In this document: one piece after another, positions 57,356 through 64,000 of the stretch
Layout of the letters: every line of letters begins with the position of its first letter
How positions within the stretch are numbered: the stretch's first letter is position 1
NCBI RefSeq assembly: GCF_000524195.1
Contig: NW_020170423.1
Location: forward strand, 157,436 to 221,435
Direction: 5' to 3'
Source: Echinococcus granulosus
Taxonomy: Eukaryota; Platyhelminthes; Cestoda; Cyclophyllidea; Taeniidae
DNA length: 64,000 bases
Position numbers and translations under genes: made by a program
The notes under the pieces: model-generated
Seen by the model: the letters and a program-made list of their open reading frames with translations, nothing else
What the model was told of the DNA's origin: nothing
The model's database searches: none

Positions 57356-60300
57356 GTAAGTTTTTCACTTGTTTTACCGGGTAAATTTATGGCAATGCCG
57401 AGTTTTTTTTACCGCCCTTACCACCATTTTTAAAATGTCAACATTAATGCCTCCAACGACAGCATAGGCAAGCATCGTGTATTTTAAAAGTCCCTACGAG
57501 TTGAAACCTTACGACCTTTTTCGGATAACCTTACAAATGGGAAGTTTAAGTTCAAATAAACCTTTGCAGGAAGCCTAGGAAATGTCGACAATTTAAAGTG
57601 CGCACTTATTCTGTAGAAAAGTCCGCGAAATCAAAATATTTTTGGGAAAGCAAATGTGCATGATGTTAATCACTCGTAAAGTCCAGCTGTCACCTTTTAA
57701 TCCGAATTAGAAAAAGGAAATTTCGACAACTCCTCTACCCTTCCTAAGAGCCACACACACACACACATCTAGTCTCTTTACTTTTTGGCCTGTGTAATTG
57801 ACTTTGCCGTTTTTCACATCGGTTGCCACAGGCAAAAATTCGAGCAACTTACCCACCACTAGCTCGAACTCTTTGTACAACCTGAGAAATGGAATATCTG
57901 TGGGAGGTAATATGTGATTTTGGCTCTTAAGTAGACTTTTGACAGTTATTATGCTGAACATGAGGACTTACGGAGTTTGCATAGTCGCAATGTCAATCTC
58001 TAGGCGGAGGTGAATATCCCATTCCTATTAGATTTTTCGAGAAGGTCATTCACTGGAGAGATTTGCAAAGCACTTTGGAGCCTTCTGGTTACGTGACAGT
58101 CCCGGATTCCTCTACGTTGCTTGGCTTCACCTAAGGATAAGACTTCGTGGGTTGTCAAAAAGACCATAACCACCATCTCTGAGAAAAAATCTCCGCTTCT
58201 TCAAAATAAACCAAAACTGTACATATTCACTTATAAATGGTGACTGATTTAGATAAGACATTTAAAGTTTCACATATCTGCGATACTAGTGAAGAAAGTG
58301 TGGAAAAATTATTACATAAGTTGAGTGGATTTTGATTTTACTACCATTATTAAGTAGTATGCGTGACTTACACATTTTCTATTAAGAGCCTTTTAAGAAT
58401 ATGCGATTTTATTTTGACAAATACAATATCTTAGCAATTTTAACAGCTTTGTCCATAAATATAAAGGATCACAATTCCCTCCTTGCACATTGATAAAATT
58501 GCAACCACTGATAATTTAACAGCATATTCACTTTTTTCAAAGTTTAAAAGCGCGACGTGCTTTTTCCTTTTAACTTATATAAACCGTTGATTAAAAATGC
58601 TGCGCAGGTAATTCCTCTATTCTATGCCATTTCTTTAGATATGATTTTTTAAACAATATCCTGCTTTAAAGGTGCTACTTAATAATTGTAAGTAGCATAC
58701 CTTAAAAACTGATTTTGTAAATTTGGGTAAATCACGCCCTAGTAGCCCTGTTTTTACTAAAGATTGATTTAATTTACGTAAATGGCTAATAAAGACTGAG
58801 GCAGCATCTAGTACTGACGAAGATGAATCATGTGTAATGTAAAATCGAGCAAGTGACGTCAACCACGCCTGCCACAACCGTGACGCCAATCGGGTTATAA
58901 TTAAAATCATCGCGGTGGGTCACAGCTCATTGTAAGTGCTTGAAGGTCATCACTATTCGTACTTTTGTCCTAGCCACCAAATTAATTGTGGATTACTTTG
59001 AAGCAATTGCAGTCGTTTTTTTCCTGCCTAACAAAAAAGTTATAAGCACTTTCTGGGGCGTTTCATGCACAAATTCCCATTTGGAAATAAGTAGCAAAAA
59101 GAATACATCAAATTTGTTACATTAATGCCTTTGTGAAACAGTGTAAAGTTGCCTTTGTTGACTATTTGTTGCGAAAAGATGGCAGTCAGGGTCTTATCAG
59201 CACCACTGTTTTCTTCCCACTGCTAGATTGTGGGAGGAAATTGTTTGAAGAGTATGCACCTCCTGTGCTCGGGAGGCATGCATTTGACTGGTAGCTCCGC
59301 GGGTGAACTCTTCATCATGTCGCCTCTATCCTCAGCCCAGTCGTTGAATTATATTACTTGTAAGTCGCCTTTTACCTTTATTACACCTGCCACCTAATTT
59401 ATCTTGCCCTAGCTACCAAGCATCCCTCCTAAAAGTGACAAAGTGTAGCGATCCGAGTCTCTCTCAAGGTTGAAGGAGACGTATTACTGACGTACAGCTG
59501 GGTTGAGGCCACAGGCATGGCTCAGAAACCTTGCCACTGAGCGAAAGTAGAACCTGTAGAAACGTAGAGTCAAGCAAACTGCCAAAGCATTACGCAGTTC
59601 CTCCCTCCTACTGTCCCCGGCGTCCCACTTGGTTGACCCCCTGCGTTGGCCATCACCCCCGAACCGGCTGCTCCAGTTGTCGAAATTGCCTGCTGCTAAG
59701 AGGATACTCGTCAGCAAGGTCGTTGTGATGCATTCCATCATTTCCACTGACTCAGGTGTTTAGTGCTGTTTGGCGATTGTATTAGGGAGAGGGAAATACG
59801 TTGTCAACTTATTACAGTGAGATCTTTCAATCAAGAAATCTGGGCGATTTGCTCTCAAGTGGTGAAACCCACTTTGCGTGGATGTGTAATTATACATGTG
59901 AGTGTAGCATAACGAACCGCGCGATCCAGAATGGCTAAACCCTGAGTGGTGCATATGCCACCTTCCACCACCTCAAGGTTATTTAGCTACCTCAGCAGCG
60001 CTAAAGTGACAAGGGACTTTAATTTGTATTAATTGCCTTTTTAATGTCTATTGATTACCTAAACCCCTCCTAAAGGGGATAGGATCTTGTGGCGGTCCCT
60101 CTAACATTCGTAATCAAGGCAAAATTTTCAGAAGTAAAAGCGTGAGAAAACCTGCGCCAGTGGGGTGGTAAACGCGTCAACGACTTGTTTCAACCTCCAC
60201 AAAAAGTAGCGATGATTAATACGACTTAGTCAAGAGGGCTACACTGCCATTGAGCAGGCAGAGGTCGGAGGCTGCTCAGCCCCCGACGTGATTGGGAGAG

Positions 60301-61763
60301 AGGATCAATCAATCACCCATTGGCAGTAAAACTTTGCCACGGGTTATGGGAGGACTGCACACGCTACGGAGGAAGACTACGGTGGCTAGCAGTGCTTGAA
60401 GGATGTTTATACGCAATCCACGCTATCGATGCAGCAGTGTCCAAGGCCGACACAGGGATTACTTTCATCCCCTCAATCGGCTCTGCTTGGCTCACACTAA
60501 ATGCCTTACAATGCAAACCAGTTAGTGCTTTTCCCCTCAACAGAGGTGTTTGCTTGCCTTTTAATGCTCGTGGATTAGACACTTTTATTCTTCTCACTAG
60601 TTGGGGCATTTCTGAACTCTCTTGGTAGCCCAAGGTGCCAATTTTATGCTTTGAATTAATTCCGTGTTTAATTTCCATGTACCGTGTTTTGCGCGAGTTG
60701 AATACTTAATGCTTCAAATAGCAGCGGAGTTAAGGCAAGGCTCCGGTACTGTGCATAAAAGAGTCACATGGGATCCATCCATATTTTAAAGTTGAGCACT
60801 GTAGATACTACTTATTACTTTCGTTCATGTTAAGTCTAGCTTACCGGAGATGCAATTTTCTCACATTTTTACCTTAAGATACCCAAAAAGTGGAAAGGAC
60901 ATTGTAATTTAGCTACTCACTACAAACTTTTACCGTATGATTATCTGAACCACGACGTCAAGAAAATATCGTTTTGGCACAATTTTCATCTACTTATTTG
61001 GGAACTGTGTTAAATCCCACGGTTTTTATGCAGCTTTAGCAATTCATTTCATTTAAAAATCTCTGTTGCTATATATTCGGGCAGTTTATTTATCTAGAAG
61101 CACTTTGCCGGTTTTGCTTCAAAATGCTTACCGTGGAAGGCTACCTGTCAGCCGGTCTGTCTTAAAACTCGCTTATATGCACGCACCCTAGGTTAATGAA
61201 CCCTTAAATTACTTGACCCCGTCCTAAATGTAATGTAGGCAACGAGGAAAAACCTGCGGTACACTTACACCGTTCTCCAATCAAAAGTGAAGGTAAACTT
61301 ACAACTGAGTCAGCAGCAGCTAACCGGGCCCAGCGCGTCTCTATTTTGCCCATTACTAGGCAGTTTTTGGTTTACAACCATCTTCCTCATTACATCATCT
61401 GGTTATTCCACATTTACATTAATCTGTTCACATTCATGAAGTGATAAACATCTCACCTCCTCAACTTGGTGATGAAATGGTACCGGAGAACTACTTGCAT
61501 CAATAAATAAGTTTAGTTAGAAATCCTGAGGATGTCTCTGCGTAACCTCCAGCTGACTAAAAAGTAGAAATGTTACAAATTTAGGCAAACCTCCAACTAC
61601 TTTGCAGAATAGTAAACTGGGAGGTACAATTATGGGATTTATGGCAATGATTTACCCTCAATGGATTTATACAACATTCGAAGTGTCATCACTGACAATT
61701 TAACCGTCATGCACACTGATAATCTCCACTAATTATTATTTCTTCTAAATCGCATTTGTCCAG
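57356..61763. other. Probable intron or intergenic stretch
   Basis: AT-rich, with two more GC-rich islands at about 59230-59760 and 60240-60640. Neither island shows a recognisable protein on either strand (frames of 87 and 104 codons), and both look repeat-like. A 19-nt phase 0-to-1 microexon at 59341-59359 would connect the flanking exons but is too short to trust. Confidence 0.35.
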
Positions 61764-63893
61764 GCGATCACTACCACAAGAAGCCACAACAACAGCAGCT
61801 GTACCAAATACCTGCAAAACTGGTCCCCTTGAATGAAATTGGTCAGAGCAGCGGCGCCGTAGAATGCAGTGAGCGCCACATGCGACGCGTGGGTCGAATA
61901 TCACCCGGTATGTCATCAGGGTAGTTTCCAGCTCACCTAACTTCCTTGACTAGCCTTGCCCTTGAAAGGACTTTTTGAGACTCATCGAAAAGATCGCAAA
62001 ACCAGACCTCTCTTATTTGCTTAGATCTAATAGGTAGAACTCTAAAAATGAATGTTGGGATTGTTTGCTATTTGAGGAGTTATATTTTACGGCGACAAGG
62101 GCATTCATAACCTTTTCCTTACTTCAAAGAATGTAATTGGATTTTGTCCCCGGAAATGCAATTCTTAAGAAGTTCTGGCAAACCATGTTATTTAGAACTG
62201 AGACCAGAGATGGCAAATAATTTTATTAAATATATTTAACTGCCTTACGGAGCATACCTCAAGGTTTAATGAGGAGTCATGTTCCCTTTTTTGCGATTTC
62301 TACGATAAATACGAATAAATTGATGATGGGGCCATCGTATCGTTTGTGTCCGAAAATTCGGTAAGGCGATTGGACAACGCCAAGTAATTTGCCCAAACAA
62401 AGGTTTTACCATTAATGAATAGCAAATCTTGTAGTACCAATTTTAATTGCACTGGAATATTTTGTTCTTGTCTAAACCATTTCTGCTTCTTAAAGATATA
62501 TTAATTAAGTCCTGTGATATTATTTCCGATAAGTTATGCAGTTATTCGGAAGAAAGTGGAATGAAATGCAACCATTCAACTTTAAACACGACTGTATTTT
62601 ATTTCTTTTATGCAAATATTTTAACCACATTTGCTTATGTTTTGCTGAACACAAATCCAACTCAATTGGGTTGTTTCCCAAAACTACTTAACGCTTCCTA
62701 CAGAGGAAAATATTATAAAGAAAAGGGCTGATTATTAAGAGTGGTAGCTGTGGACTTAAGCACTATAACTACAAAATCCGTTAGCAATGTAACCTTTGCT
62801 TCGTAGGCATAAGCGAACCACTGATGCTCCTAACCCTAACCTGCGACTGTCTCCCCGCTCTCCCCCCTTCCCCAGACAGGTACTTTGGAAATCAGACCCA
62901 GATGATTAGATGTCCTCTCTGCGAGGCTCACTCACGAAAAACTCTGGACAACAGCACCACAACTACCACCACTGCCAGCACTAGCAGCATATCTGACACT
63001 GAGGAAATTACGTTCACCAGACCGCCACGGCAAGCCAGAGCTCGGTATTGTATGTGCATTTCTTCTATTCCATTTCTTCTATTTTTACAAACAAAGACAT
63101 TTTTAATTACATCTAGATTGGATAGTGAGATCGTTGCTCTTAAATTACCATCACTTTCGCTATTAGCATCACGCATGTGTGACTGGATGCAGCAAATCGT
63201 GTCACCAACAGATTCGGCTTGGTAAATGAGCTTAGAGCACGGTCACGTTTACTAGAAGGTTTACCTTGGACATAGGCACTAACGCCACTTGCAAGTAACT
63301 GTCAAAACCCGCCTTCAGCAAATCACTATGTCACACGGACCCCTGCACACAGTGGTGGACCAGTAACTCTGGTGCACCAGCGGAAGCCTAAAACTCTCCA
63401 GATGTATCATTGCCAAGGTAATTTGTGTGCGTTGTCACCCGAGATTCCTCCAAAAATCCCAGCCTCACCCATGGGTTGTGAGCGCCCTTCTAACACTCCG
63501 ATCAAGTCCATACTCCGCATGCTCGCCATGCGTTTTTTCTAGGGATTTTTAATGCTAGAAACTTGTTTTAATCAACTGGGTTGGCCCGAGTTAACTTAGC
63601 GCAGTAGTAATGGTAGACACAAGAGTGGAATCTGATTCCTGTAACCGTGATTTTATTTGTTTTATGACTCTTAACCACGACTGGAATTGGTATCTTGTCT
63701 TCTTTGAAGCAATTTTACTTTGTTGCGGCTATGATCACAGCATAAGCACTTGAAATGCATGCATGCGTTTTTATTCCCTCTGGTGCAGATTCAAGTCCAC
63801 GACGAACATCGCCCGGACGATTCATCGCGCGGAAGAGTGAAACAGAAATGGTATCGCATCAACGAGGCAGTAACAGGCCACCGCACCAAAGTG
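61764..63893 (+). CDS. Unidentified gene with CPLC motif, three internal exons (partial)
   Basis: Exons 61764-61907, 62876-63049 and 63789-63893 are all symmetrical phase 1-1 with good signals (donors GTATGT, GTATGT, GTAAGG). They encode a Gln-rich segment (DHYHKKPQQQQLYQ), SSGAVECSERHMRRVGRISP, then RYFGNQTQMIRCPLCEAHSR. A Thr/Ser run, a TRPPRQARARY segment and a basic Ser/Arg-rich stretch (SSPRRTSPGRFIARK) follow. The two-Cys motif could be half of a zinc site. Much of the chain is low-complexity and basic, as in nuclear or RNA-associated proteins, but I do not recognise a family. The gene continues to the right of 63893 and probably to the left of 61764. Confidence 0.5.
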
Positions 63894-64000
63894 GTAAGGT
63901 GGTTGATATGTACACACACTGTGGGAATTCACGTGTAAGAACTTGGTTTTTTTCCGGTTTTTAAGCACTGTCAGTAGGCAAAATTGTCAAGCGTGTGGCT

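Noticed and set aside
59484..59747. 87-codon minus-strand frame in a GC-rich island
   Set aside because: No recognisable protein, no splice context, and the island composition looks like a decayed repeat.

Overview
The window is animal nuclear DNA, most likely from a parasitic flatworm (tapeworm-like). The evidence is multi-exon genes with GT-AG introns, several very short introns (34, 43 and 66 bp) next to kilobase-size ones, the standard genetic code, and small Cys/His-rich metallothionein-like genes with 13-nt first coding exons. There is no operon, prophage or CRISPR structure. The taxon is an inference; the gene models are read directly from splice signals, matching intron phases and family resemblance.

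Layout. 550-2716 (+): last four exons of a supervillin/villin-like gene ending in a headpiece domain. 4973-9236 (+): complete eight-exon dynein regulatory complex subunit 9 (DRC9/IQCG). 9515-10688 (-): complete five-exon TRAP-gamma (SSR3), convergent with DRC9 and head-to-head with 11242-16829 (+), a complete seven-exon katanin p60 ATPase (KATNA1-like). 16830-23000: gene-poor.

From about 22.4 to 41 kb lies the most unusual region. Three metallothionein-like genes on the minus strand (23.0-23.4, 27.3-27.7 and 30.6-31.0 kb) sit in diverged tandem repeat units. Fragments of a protein kinase N (PKN) gene are interleaved: a broken copy at 24.9-25.7 kb and the apparently functional gene at 34.8-50.3 kb (+). 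The working PKN gene has HR1 repeats, a C2-like domain and a complete AGC kinase domain, and is interrupted by a 100-N assembly gap at 35265-35364. The simplest reading is a tandem triplication of [metallothionein + 5' part of PKN], with PKN parts deleted or decayed in two units and patches of near-identity that look like gene conversion or assembly mosaicism.

50.3-55.4 kb is mostly non-coding and holds an LTR-like promoter/poly(A) block. From 55.5 kb to the window end are exons of one or two genes I do not recognise: a short Lys-rich N-terminus at 55.5-57.4 kb, and three phase-1 exons at 61.8-63.9 kb that run toward the right edge.

The genes do not form one pathway. DRC9 (ciliary axoneme) and katanin (microtubule severing) are functionally related neighbours; TRAP-gamma is an ER housekeeping gene; supervillin and PKN both act in actin/Rho biology; the metallothioneins handle metal ions.
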